Origin: J095 sp964407935
GTDB lineage: Bacteria; Chloroflexota; Anaerolineae; 4572-78; J111
NCBI GenBank assembly: GCA_964407935.1
Contig: CAYOXS010000270.1
Coordinates: forward strand, 1-8,256
Direction of reading: 5' to 3'
Length of the DNA stretch: 8,256 nucleotides
Part shown: positions 1-6,730 of the stretch, in pieces
Position numbering within the stretch: the first letter of the stretch is position 1
How the letters are laid out: every line of letters begins with the position of its first letter
The notes under the pieces: generated by a model
The model's input: only the letters and a program-made list of their open reading frames with translations
Told to the model about the DNA's origin: nothing
The model's database searches: none
Made by a program: the position numbers and the translations under genes

Positions 1-216
1 ACCATAGAAGATGATGGCAGCCAGGCCATGTACTTTTCGCCGGATGATGTTGATACCAATACACCAATTGGAATTTCCGCCAACTATGTGTGGGATATAA
101 CCGAAATTGAGATTGGCAAAACAATCACATTTGGCTGTTCTATTGGCGAACCGCCGGATAACGATTGGGGTACCGATGAAACGGTATATTGCCGGGTGTC
201 TTTTGTGTGTATGTGA
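1..216 (+). CDS. C-terminal end of an unrecognised protein (5' partial)
   Basis: Frame 1 is open from the first base to the TGA at 214-216, giving 71 residues of a gene that begins outside the window. An internal ATG at 28 is available, but the frame is already open and protein-like before it, so a continuing gene is more likely. The fragment is acidic (IEDDGSQ near the start, EPPDNDW, DETVYC) and has three cysteines, at residues 47, 61 and 69. Alternating hydrophobic and polar residues (VWDITEIEIGKTITFGC) suggest a beta-rich domain, possibly extracellular with a disulfide, like its secreted neighbours. I do not recognise the family. It is followed by an 84-base gap before the next gene on the same strand. 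Confidence 0.6.
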   Translation, partial: TIEDDGSQAMYFSPDDVDTNTPIGISANYVWDITEIEIGKTITFGCSIGEPPDNDWGTDETVYCRVSFVCM

Positions 217-285
217 GCCAAACCCGGCGGCAAAACCAATGGGCAAATGCAATTTTTTTACAACGACTGTTTTTGAACCGATGCT

Positions 286-290
286 GGAGA
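286..290 (+). promoter_or_regulatory. Ribosome binding site for the CARDB gene
   Basis: GGAGA sits 10 bases before the ATG at 301, an acceptable Shine-Dalgarno element. The preceding gap (217-285) contains a T-run at about 252-258 but no clear stem before it, so I call neither a terminator nor a promoter there. Confidence 0.5.
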
Positions 291-300
291 TGGACCGATC

Positions 301-1140
301 ATGAAGAATTTACCGGCGCTCAATAATCGTCTGGCTCACCTGGCGGTGTGGCTGCCGGCCCTGATTTTACTGCTGCTGGCCGGAACGAGTGGCGTTTTTG
401 CCCAAACCGGCGGCAACTACAATCTCACCTGGTGGACGATAGACAGCGGCGGCAGCGGCGGCGGCGATGGCAGCAAACAGGTTGCCGGCGGCACATACGA
501 GTTACTGAGCACCGTTGGCCAGCCGGAGGGCTCTTCCGGCATTAGCGGCGGGGCCTACACGCTGCAAAGCGGATTCTGGCCCGGTTATATTTCTAATTAC
601 AATTTGTATCTGCCGATCATTATCAAACTGCATCCTTTGCCGCCCGATCTGACAGGTAGTTTTACTCTCAGCCCAGCCGGGCCTAACTTTAGCGCCGGTA
701 GCCCGGTAACCATCAATGTAGTGATAACCAACCACGGTGAACTGGCCGCCGATGCCTTTTGGGTTGATTTTTACATCAACCCCGCCAGCACACCAACCGT
801 TAACAACCGCTGGAACGATTTATGCGGCATGAGTCCCTGTTATGGCCTGGCCTGGTATGTGCCCAGCCTGGGGCCGGGCCAAAGTGTGGCCCTTAGCTCA
901 AATAATCCCGCCCGCGATTACAGCGTTTGGCCCGGTTACTTTGCCCGCGGCACCACCAATTTACATTTGTATGTTGATAGCTGGAATCCCGGCACAAGCG
1001 TTGGCAGCGTCGATGAACGCAATGAGAACAATAACCTGTACACCTATCCCGGCGGCGTAATGGTGACCGGTTTGTCCGTTACAAATGATGAGCCGGCCAC
1101 GCCCACCATGCCAGACCGTCCGATACAGGCAGAACACTAG
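301..1140 (+). CDS. Secreted surface protein with a GQP/GFWPG motif and CARDB domain
   Basis: This 279-residue protein is probably an exported adhesin-like or structural surface protein. Residues 1-34 form a signal peptide: Arg10, a hydrophobic core at about 14-28, and likely cleavage after GVFA before Gln35. Residues 62-95 hold two half-repeats, GGTYELLSTVGQPEG and GGAYTLQSGFWPG, a pattern I know from secreted proteins of Chloroflexota and some Planctomycetes. A short YLPIII segment follows at 103-108. Residues 115-250 look like a CARDB domain (cell-adhesion-related, Ig-like): PDLTGSFTLSP, INVVITNHG, VDFYINP, LGPGQSVAL, then a C-terminal DERNENNNLY typical of the family. Two cysteines (175, 180) could pair. 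The tail after 260 is Thr/Pro-rich and has no membrane anchor. The start is supported by the RBS and the signal peptide. The ligand is unknown, and a role in the injection system is not shown by the sequence. Confidence 0.85.
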   Translation: MKNLPALNNRLAHLAVWLPALILLLLAGTSGVFAQTGGNYNLTWWTIDSGGSGGGDGSKQVAGGTYELLSTVGQPEGSSGISGGAYTLQSGFWPGYISNYNLYLPIIIKLHPLPPDLTGSFTLSPAGPNFSAGSPVTINVVITNHGELAADAFWVDFYINPASTPTVNNRWNDLCGMSPCYGLAWYVPSLGPGQSVALSSNNPARDYSVWPGYFARGTTNLHLYVDSWNPGTSVGSVDERNENNNLYTYPGGVMVTGLSVTNDEPATPTMPDRPIQAEH

Positions 1141-1153
1141 AAAACTATTTCAA

Positions 1154-1159
1154 TCAGGT
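1154..1159 (+). promoter_or_regulatory. Ribosome binding site that decides the start at 1170
   Basis: AGGTGA lies 10 bases before the ATG at 1170. An in-frame GTG at 1158 overlaps this element and so has no room for its own RBS. The ATG is therefore the better start, removing four residues. Confidence 0.6.
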
Positions 1160-1169
1160 GAAGCCAAAC

Positions 1170-1835
1170 ATGAGCCAAAAACACAACGTCAATTCAATCC
1201 AAATCCTGAAAATCGGGGCTATTGTTGGGGCAATTACCGGGGTAATTATCCTGTCGCTGGTGATTTTGCCGATTTCACAGGCCGCGCCCGGCGCTTTTCC
1301 ACAGGCCGCGCCATCACCGCGACCGCCGTTGAAAGAAGACACCTCCGATGGCGGCAGCAGCGGCGGCCCCAGCAGCGCCATTTACGGAACCGTAACAGAC
1401 CTGAGCCGCCAGCAACCGGGGGCCGCCATTGAAGTGACCGTAAATGGCGCCATCGTCCGCACCGACACCGACGGCAGCTACTCGATTACCGGCCTGAAGG
1501 CCGGCGATTACGCCATTTCGCTGAACTTAAACGGCCAGGGGCAGCCGGCTCAAGGCCCGGTTCACGTAACTCTGGATGGCAGCCATAACGCCGTCATCGA
1601 GCTGGAGTATTACAGCCAGGCCGCGCCAACCGATACCCCCCAACCCACCGCCACTGCGGCGGTGGTATCGGCAACAACCACCCCGGCCAAACTGCCGGAT
1701 GCGGGCGCACCGATTGCTTACCGGCCACTGGTTTACATTTTGCTGGGGCTGCTGTTGCTGGTTACAGGCGTTGCCCTGTTTACCCAAAACCGGGCAAGCC
1801 GCCAAAACTTAACGGACAACAATCAACAGCGGTAG
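1170..1835 (+). CDS. Secreted carboxypeptidase-regulatory-like domain protein with LPDAG-type C-terminal anchor
   Basis: The protein has 221 residues. A strong N-terminal hydrophobic segment (about 15-33) followed by PISQAAPG indicates a signal peptide or signal anchor. A Pro/Ser/Gly-rich linker (40-69) leads to a single beta-sandwich resembling the CarboxypepD_reg / SdrB-like families at about 70-147: AIYGTVTD, VTVNGAIVRTDTDGSYSITG and LKAGDYAISL, with the characteristic D-x-D-G-x-Y turn. A Thr/Pro linker (153-174) precedes LPDAG (175-179), a hydrophobic helix (187-205) and a basic tail (NRASRQN). That order copies a sortase sorting signal, with Ala in place of Thr. It may instead be a plain C-terminal membrane anchor. 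It is probably displayed outside the cell. It starts 29 bases after the CARDB gene and ends 13 bases before the Hedgehog-like gene. No enzymatic motif is visible. Confidence 0.8.
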   Translation: MSQKHNVNSIQILKIGAIVGAITGVIILSLVILPISQAAPGAFPQAAPSPRPPLKEDTSDGGSSGGPSSAIYGTVTDLSRQQPGAAIEVTVNGAIVRTDTDGSYSITGLKAGDYAISLNLNGQGQPAQGPVHVTLDGSHNAVIELEYYSQAAPTDTPQPTATAAVVSATTTPAKLPDAGAPIAYRPLVYILLGLLLLVTGVALFTQNRASRQNLTDNNQQR

Positions 1836-1848
1836 TCAATTTTATATC

Positions 1849-2571
1849 GTGATACACTCAGAAGATTTGGCAAAATTAATATTGATTGGGTTTGCCGCGA
1901 CTATCCTGCTCAGCGCGTGCGGTTCTGATACGGCGCGGGCCGAAGCGTTGCCTTCGCCCACTGTAACCACAACCCCAACACCCAGCCCAACGGCAACGGT
2001 TACTCCCACCCCGCAACCCCAGCCGACTGCTACCCCATCGTCGCTATGCGAACCGGCTTTTCTGTGGGCCGGGCAAACCCTTTCGGCCAGCGGCAGCTTC
2101 ACCGAAACCGAAACCAGCGCCGCCGGGCCAATGGTCTGCCAGATTGCGCCGGGTAGCTGCGCGTATCACCGGCTGGTTGGCCAACTGGATCCAACCATCG
2201 TCTTTAAAAAAGAAGAAGAACCGCCGTTTGATCGGGAAGATATCATGATGCACCCCTCAATGCTGTATCCGTTGAGCCGGCTGAATGAATTGGTCCGGGC
2301 AGAATGGGGCGGCCAGGTGCAACTGCGCGTGACCGATGCCTACGACTCGCTGCTGGAGCATGATTTGGGCCAAACAGACTCCAACCGCAAATATTCGCTT
2401 CATTTTGAGGGGCGCTCCATTGACCTGACTACCTGGCCGGTTGATCTCAACCGTTATGCCCGGCTGTGCGCGCTGGCTCACTGCGCCGGCTTTGATTGGG
2501 TGCAGAACGAGGGCGATCATTGTCACGCTTCAATTAATACCGAAAGCCTGTGCGGCTCGTGCGGCAACTAA
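1849..2571 (+). CDS. Lipoprotein with a Hedgehog-signal-domain-like (Hh/DD-peptidase) domain
   Basis: The protein has 240 residues and a GTG start. A hydrophobic leader ends in a good lipobox, LLSAC, with acylated Cys24 predicted. A Thr/Pro-rich stalk spans 35-66. From about 73 onward the protein follows the animal Hedgehog N-terminal signalling domain almost end to end: QTLSASG (76-82; animal KTLGASG), DPTIVFKKEEE (114-124), LRVTDAYD (159-166), SLHFEGRSIDLTT (183-195) and AGFDWV (213-218). Zinc ligands match as His185, Asp192 and His226 (His224 also nearby), and Glu221 matches the catalytic-type glutamate. Calcium-site acids match at Glu122, Glu123, Asp128, Asp163 and Asp166. No Hint/intein-like autoprocessing domain follows; the gene ends after a CxxC (235-238). 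The fold is shared with peptidoglycan DD-peptidases (M15), so a cell-wall peptidase or a calcium-regulated binding protein at the outer membrane face is plausible. The substrate is unknown. No clear RBS precedes the GTG. Confidence 0.88.
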   Translation: MIHSEDLAKLILIGFAATILLSACGSDTARAEALPSPTVTTTPTPSPTATVTPTPQPQPTATPSSLCEPAFLWAGQTLSASGSFTETETSAAGPMVCQIAPGSCAYHRLVGQLDPTIVFKKEEEPPFDREDIMMHPSMLYPLSRLNELVRAEWGGQVQLRVTDAYDSLLEHDLGQTDSNRKYSLHFEGRSIDLTTWPVDLNRYARLCALAHCAGFDWVQNEGDHCHASINTESLCGSCGN

Positions 2572-2640
2572 TTGTGTTCACAAACGGAATTATTTACTGT
2601 TCAAATAAGCTCGTCCATTCACCAGCAAAAAACAAGTGGG

Positions 2641-3411
2641 ATGACCATGCCATCGGTTAAACTTCTTTTCCCTGCATTCATAATTCTTTCCTCACTGGCG
2701 TGTACCAGTGGCATCCGCCTGCCTTTCCTTGCGGCGGCCACGGCCACACCGGTGCCGCTCATTGAGGTTGAAGTGACGGTGATCTATCCAACCCCAACCC
2801 CGGCCCCGGTTATTTTGGCTTCAGCACCGGCAACAACAACGGTTGTTGCGCCGCCGGCAGAAAGCGCCAGCCTGATTCAATCGCCGCTGCTCACCGGCAC
2901 ACCGGTCATCACACCGCCGGCCATCGCGGAACCGGCCGCCACGCCCACCGTCACTTTGCCGCAACCGGCAACGCCGGCCGCGGTCATTACCGAAACCACG
3001 GTTGCCAAGCCAACCGAAGCCGCACCACCACCGCCAGCGGCTGCCTTTATTTTGCTGGAACCCGTCCCCGAATTTGTGATGCAGCCGGGAGTCAAGGGGA
3101 TGGAGTTCAAGTGGCGCTGGCTCAATGGAAAAAGTTGCCAGCCGCCAGAGGGCTTTGGCTACGAATTGAGAATCTGGCCGGCAGTAACCGGCTACGGGCC
3201 AATGGGCGTAACCGATGCCGTGGCCAACCAGCCGGATTTTTACTGCGATCCGCAAAGCAATGTGGCCAGCTACCGGGTTGAGGACATCAAAGGAACCCCG
3301 GGAGTTACCGCCATCAGTTCCGGCAAATTTTTGTGGGATGTGGCCTTTATCCAACTGGACCCGTACAACGTGGTCCTTTCATCCGGGCCGCAGTTATTTG
3401 AAATCCCGTAA
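2641..3411 (+). CDS. Putative lipoprotein with Thr/Pro/Ala-rich stalk and C-terminal beta domain
   Basis: The protein has 256 residues. A leader (K7, then a hydrophobic stretch 8-20) ends at Cys21 in SSLACTSG. The lipobox is imperfect (Ser at -3, Leu at -2), but the CTSG that follows suits a lipoprotein. Residues 31-135 are a low-complexity Ala/Thr/Pro/Val stalk with TPTPAP and PPPPAAA blocks. The C-terminal 136-256 looks globular and beta-rich: FILLEPVPEF, a MEFKWRWLNG motif, YELRIW and a closing FLWDVAF...SSGPQLFEIP. That arrangement of paired aromatic strands is one I associate with fibronectin-like domains in Chloroflexota extracellular proteins. Two cysteines (166, 202) may pair. The frame is open back to 2572 (TTG), but the ATG at 2641 places the leader properly; the ATG at 2647 is also possible. 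It is probably anchored outside the membrane. Binding partner unknown. Confidence 0.75.
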   Translation: MTMPSVKLLFPAFIILSSLACTSGIRLPFLAAATATPVPLIEVEVTVIYPTPTPAPVILASAPATTTVVAPPAESASLIQSPLLTGTPVITPPAIAEPAATPTVTLPQPATPAAVITETTVAKPTEAAPPPPAAAFILLEPVPEFVMQPGVKGMEFKWRWLNGKSCQPPEGFGYELRIWPAVTGYGPMGVTDAVANQPDFYCDPQSNVASYRVEDIKGTPGVTAISSGKFLWDVAFIQLDPYNVVLSSGPQLFEIP

Positions 3412-3462
3412 CAACCGCAGGTTTGAAACGTATCTGCGCTAACCATACATACTTTTATTAAA

Positions 3463-4575
3463 ATGACCGTCAACCATCAACCTGATCAACAACCAACAAT
3501 CGCCCCGCCGGTTTACGACTTTGCCGTGAGCGACCTGTCGCCCAAGCGGCAAACCACCTGGCGGTTCAAAAGTTCGGCGCGGGTAAAGTTGCACCTGGCC
3601 AACAAAAGCACCGAGGTGGCCACTTTTCAACTCACCGGCCACAGCGATAGTTGCTCGGTTGAATTTGATTGGCCGGCCGGGGCTGCTTTTCCCACCACCC
3701 AACCCGAATTGCAACTGGCTGCCGGCCAATCGGTTTGGATAACGGTTCGGGTGGTGCTGCCGTCGCCCGAATTGATGGGCCTGCGCCGCCAGCAGTTCTT
3801 TTTTACGGTAACCAGCGCCATGTTGGCCGGCGGCCAGCCGCGCCGCCCGCTTTTAGGGCAAGTGTCCCGGCCGCCCATCATTGGCCCCGGACTAATGTTG
3901 CTGCTGGTGGTTGGAGCGATGGTTGGACTCTTTGTGGCGTGGCCCGCGTCGCTTCAACCGCAGGCCGACAACAACTTGGCGGGCATCGACCCGATGACGG
4001 CCGCCACGCCGATCAGCCCGTTTGTGATGCCGGTTTATCAGGCCGGGAACGCGCCGCAAGACCCGATTGCCGCCGAAACAGGAGCCGCCATCACCTACGA
4101 GCAACTGTTTCAGGATGTCGCGGCGCAATACCAACTGGATTGGCGCATGCTGGCCGAAATCGCTTATCAGGAAAGCCGCTTCAACCCGTGGGCCATCGGC
4201 CGGAGCAACGAAATGGGCTTGATGCAAATTCATCCCGTTACCTGGCAGGCCTGGGCGCCCCGAGTTGGCGTTTTTGACCCCTACGATCCGGCCAGCAACG
4301 TGCAGGTAGCGGCGGCATTTCTGGCCTATCTGAGAAATTTCTGCCAGACCCGGGGCTACTCCGACCCCCACTGGATGCTCATTGGCTACAATTGGGGGCC
4401 AAATAATCTAAAGCATTTGTTTCAGCAACAAGGCGGACTGGATGAGGTGCCGGAAAAACCGCGCCAATATGCCTCCAGAATTTTGCAACTTGGGCCAGAC
4501 GCCGCCATTCGCCGGCAGGCCCAACTTGAGACCGTGGTATCGCCGTACAATTCAGTGAGTTACGTTTCAAAATGA
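3463..4575 (+). CDS. Membrane-anchored lytic transglycosylase (SLT) with N-terminal Ig-like domain
   Basis: The protein has 370 residues. Residues 15-120 form a beta-sandwich-like domain (VKLHLANKSTEVATFQL, LQLAAGQSVWITVRVVLP, QFFFTV) resembling NEW3/COG1470-type Ig folds. There is no N-terminal signal peptide. One transmembrane helix lies at about 139-160 (IIGPGLMLLLVVGAMVGLFVAW), preceded by basic residues (RRPLLGQVSRPP) and followed by an uncharged-to-acidic stretch, so the positive-inside rule predicts the Ig-like part in the cytoplasm and the C-terminus outside. Residues 212-345 are a soluble lytic transglycosylase domain: QESRF with catalytic Glu237, GLMQIHPVTW (252-261) and GYNWGP (308-313). 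It should cleave the glycan backbone of peptidoglycan. Its stop overlaps the start of the ATPase gene by 4 bases, which suggests translational coupling and a shared process. No clear RBS precedes its ATG; the next in-frame Met is far inside. Confidence 0.87.
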   Translation: MTVNHQPDQQPTIAPPVYDFAVSDLSPKRQTTWRFKSSARVKLHLANKSTEVATFQLTGHSDSCSVEFDWPAGAAFPTTQPELQLAAGQSVWITVRVVLPSPELMGLRRQQFFFTVTSAMLAGGQPRRPLLGQVSRPPIIGPGLMLLLVVGAMVGLFVAWPASLQPQADNNLAGIDPMTAATPISPFVMPVYQAGNAPQDPIAAETGAAITYEQLFQDVAAQYQLDWRMLAEIAYQESRFNPWAIGRSNEMGLMQIHPVTWQAWAPRVGVFDPYDPASNVQVAAAFLAYLRNFCQTRGYSDPHWMLIGYNWGPNNLKHLFQQQGGLDEVPEKPRQYASRILQLGPDAAIRRQAQLETVVSPYNSVSYVSK

Positions 4576-6704
4576 CCAACGCAAGCCAACTCTCAACAGA
4601 ATTAAATCTCGATTTGAGCCATTTGCAGGCCGAACTGGCCCGCATTGATGCCTTCATTCGCCGCGAAGTTCGCCGCTGGCAGGCCGCCGGCCAAAATCCG
4701 GCCGATCACTTCCGGGGGCTGCATCTCACCGATACCGACGCTGACCGCCTGCTGGCTCGCCCCTTTGCCTCCGGTTGGGGCCAAACAGTCACCCTGCCCC
4801 CCGCCGAAGCCGCCGCCTTTGACCGGGCCGAAGCGGAGGCCGTCGCGCAAATCAACGCGGTTTTGGCGCAGGCACAGGCGCTTGGTTATGTGACCCGCTG
4901 GCAGCATTTGGCCGACGCCTTTCAACTGGATCGTTTTGAGCTTGACACGCTGCTGATCTGCCTGGCTCCGGCGCTCGATTTGCGCTACGAGCGGCTGTAC
5001 GGCTATTTGCAGGATGATGTTACCCGCAAGCAGCCGCGTGTTGATCTGGTGCTCAACCTGTTGTGTAATCCCGGCCCCGGCCGACTGCTGCAATTGGCCC
5101 GCTTTGCCGGCCCGTCGCCCCTGTTCAAATACAGCCTGCTGCAACAAAACACCGCCGCAGAATCGCAACTGAGTCAAACCCTGGTTATCGATAACACTAT
5201 TGTCCGCTGGCTGCTGGGAACCTACCAGCCGCACGCCAAACTTGGCCGCCACGCCCGCCTGTTCCAACCACGTCCGGTTGACCGCACCGAGCTGGAACAG
5301 ACTCAAGCCGATATTGAAGACATCATCAGCCACAAACCGGTACTGGTTTTTTACGGCCCGGACCGGCTCCGGCAGGAAGAAGCGGCCAGATCACTGGTCA
5401 ACTTTGCCGGGCGATCCCTGCTGCTGGTGAACATGGCCGGCGTCATTGCCGATGGCGTACCCGCGGCAAACGCGCTCAGGCTGGCTCTGCGCGATGCGCG
5501 GCTGGTTAACGCCGTGCCGTGTTTGACCGGCTGGGACGAATGCCTGGCCGATGGCCAGCTCGCGCCGGAGTTGCTGGCCGAACTGTGCGCCCACCCCGAC
5601 GCCGTGCTGGTGCTGGGCAGCGCCATGTGGCAGGCCGAAGGCATTGGCCGCGAGCGCCGTTTGCACTGGCTGGAATTTCCAATGCCCGCCTACGCTGACC
5701 GCAAAGTGTTGTGGGAGTATTACCTGGGCAATGCGGTATCAAATCTCGATGACATTGCCGGCCAGTTCACTCTGACCACCGGCCAAATCCGCGATATTGT
5801 AGCCACCGCCAAAGACAGAGCCAACCAGCAGCGCCGCCCGCTGAACAGCCAGGATTTGTTTGCCGCCGCGCGCGTCCACTCCAGTTCTCGGCTGGCCAAG
5901 CTGGCCCACAAAATTGAACCGCGCTACTTCTGGACCGACATTATTCTGCCCGCCGACCAGGTTGCCATTCTGCAGGAGCTGGTGGCCACGGTGCGGGTTC
6001 GCCCCAAAGTGCTGGAAGAATGGCAGGTAGGCCGCAAACTGGCCTCTAACGCGGGCGTAACCGTGTTATTTGCCGGCCCGCCGGGCACCGGCAAAACCAT
6101 GGCCGCCGAAGTGATTGCCGCGGAACTGGGGCTGGATTTGTACAAAATCGATCTGTCGGCGGTGGTGAGCAAATATGTGGGCGAAACTGAAAAAAATCTG
6201 GCCCGGATTTTTGACGAAGCCGAACGCAGCAACGCCATTCTGTTTTTTGATGAAGCCGACGCCCTTTTTGGCAAACGCTCCGAGGTGCGCGACGCCCACG
6301 ACCGCTACGCCAACATTGAAATCAGCTACCTGTTACAGCGAATGGACGCCTACAACGGAGTCACAATTTTAGCCACCAACCTCCGGGCCAACCTTGACGA
6401 AGCCTTTACCCGCCGGCTCCAGTTTGCCGTCGATTTTCCGTTCCCGGAACAGGCCGAGGTGCGGCTGCGAATTTGGCAAGCCCTGTTCCCGCCAACTGTG
6501 CCGCAAGGGCCAAACATCGATTTTCCGTTGATCGCCCACCGCTTCAAGCTGGCCGGCGGCAATATTCGCAACGTCATTGTCAGCGCGGCGCACCTGGCCG
6601 CCGCCGATGGCGGGCAGGTAACAATGGACCACATGCTGCACAGCCTGCGCCGCGAGCTGCAAAAGATGGGCCGTTTGGTTGATGACAAAGAGTTACAGCG
6701 TTAA
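4572..6704 (+). CDS. eCIS-type tandem AAA+ ATPase (Afp15-like)
   Basis: The protein has 710 residues and two AAA+ modules. Residues 1-240 are a helical N-terminal region typical of the large ATPases in extracellular contractile injection systems (DLSHLQAELARIDAFIRREV; FELDTLLICLAPALDLRYERLYGYLQDD). The first AAA domain (about 245-440) has lost its P-loop: where GPxGxGKT is expected it reads GPDRLRQE (262-269). The second AAA domain is intact: Walker A GPPGTGKT (502-509), Walker B ILFFDEADALFG (556-567), sensor 1 ATN (601-603), arginine-finger candidates Arg614/Arg615 and sensor 2 GGNIRN (662-667). In Afp/PVC systems this ATPase is thought to act in particle assembly or remodelling in the cytoplasm. 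It is coupled by ATGA to the transglycosylase upstream and followed 26 bases later by a DUF4157-signature gene, which supports an eCIS context rather than a generic Cdc48-like role. Confidence 0.9.
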   Translation: MTNASQLSTELNLDLSHLQAELARIDAFIRREVRRWQAAGQNPADHFRGLHLTDTDADRLLARPFASGWGQTVTLPPAEAAAFDRAEAEAVAQINAVLAQAQALGYVTRWQHLADAFQLDRFELDTLLICLAPALDLRYERLYGYLQDDVTRKQPRVDLVLNLLCNPGPGRLLQLARFAGPSPLFKYSLLQQNTAAESQLSQTLVIDNTIVRWLLGTYQPHAKLGRHARLFQPRPVDRTELEQTQADIEDIISHKPVLVFYGPDRLRQEEAARSLVNFAGRSLLLVNMAGVIADGVPAANALRLALRDARLVNAVPCLTGWDECLADGQLAPELLAELCAHPDAVLVLGSAMWQAEGIGRERRLHWLEFPMPAYADRKVLWEYYLGNAVSNLDDIAGQFTLTTGQIRDIVATAKDRANQQRRPLNSQDLFAAARVHSSSRLAKLAHKIEPRYFWTDIILPADQVAILQELVATVRVRPKVLEEWQVGRKLASNAGVTVLFAGPPGTGKTMAAEVIAAELGLDLYKIDLSAVVSKYVGETEKNLARIFDEAERSNAILFFDEADALFGKRSEVRDAHDRYANIEISYLLQRMDAYNGVTILATNLRANLDEAFTRRLQFAVDFPFPEQAEVRLRIWQALFPPTVPQGPNIDFPLIAHRFKLAGGNIRNVIVSAAHLAAADGGQVTMDHMLHSLRRELQKMGRLVDDKELQR

Positions 6705-6717
6705 AAATAGCGCCAAA

Positions 6718-6725
6718 CAAGAGGA
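6718..6725 (+). promoter_or_regulatory. Ribosome binding site for the DUF4157-signature gene
   Basis: CAAGAGGA precedes the ATG at 6731 by 5 bases. It is the best-looking Shine-Dalgarno element in the window and supports that start. Confidence 0.55.
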
Positions 6726-6730
6726 ACATT

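Noticed and set aside
241..262. T-run at about 252-258 as a terminator after the first gene
   Set aside because: No convincing GC-rich stem sits immediately before the T-run.
2572..2640. TTG start at 2572 extending the stalked lipoprotein by 23 residues
   Set aside because: It would bury the hydrophobic leader behind a polar segment and lies directly after the previous stop with no RBS. The ATG at 2641 (or 2647) fits a signal sequence.
2821..3354. Minus-strand frame of 177 codons
   Set aside because: It overlaps the Thr/Pro/Ala-rich lipoprotein, and its Arg/Cys-rich low-complexity translation mirrors that sequence.
4602..5333. Long open frame on the minus strand (243 codons)
   Set aside because: It lies wholly within the well-supported ATPase gene. 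Its translation is Gln/Gly/Ala-rich without domain character, as expected for an antisense shadow in GC-rich DNA.
4572..6704. Generic Cdc48/FtsH-type AAA+ protease or unfoldase
   Set aside because: There is no protease domain or Cdc48 N-domain. The helical N-terminal region, degenerate first AAA and DUF4157-signature neighbour fit the eCIS ATPase better.
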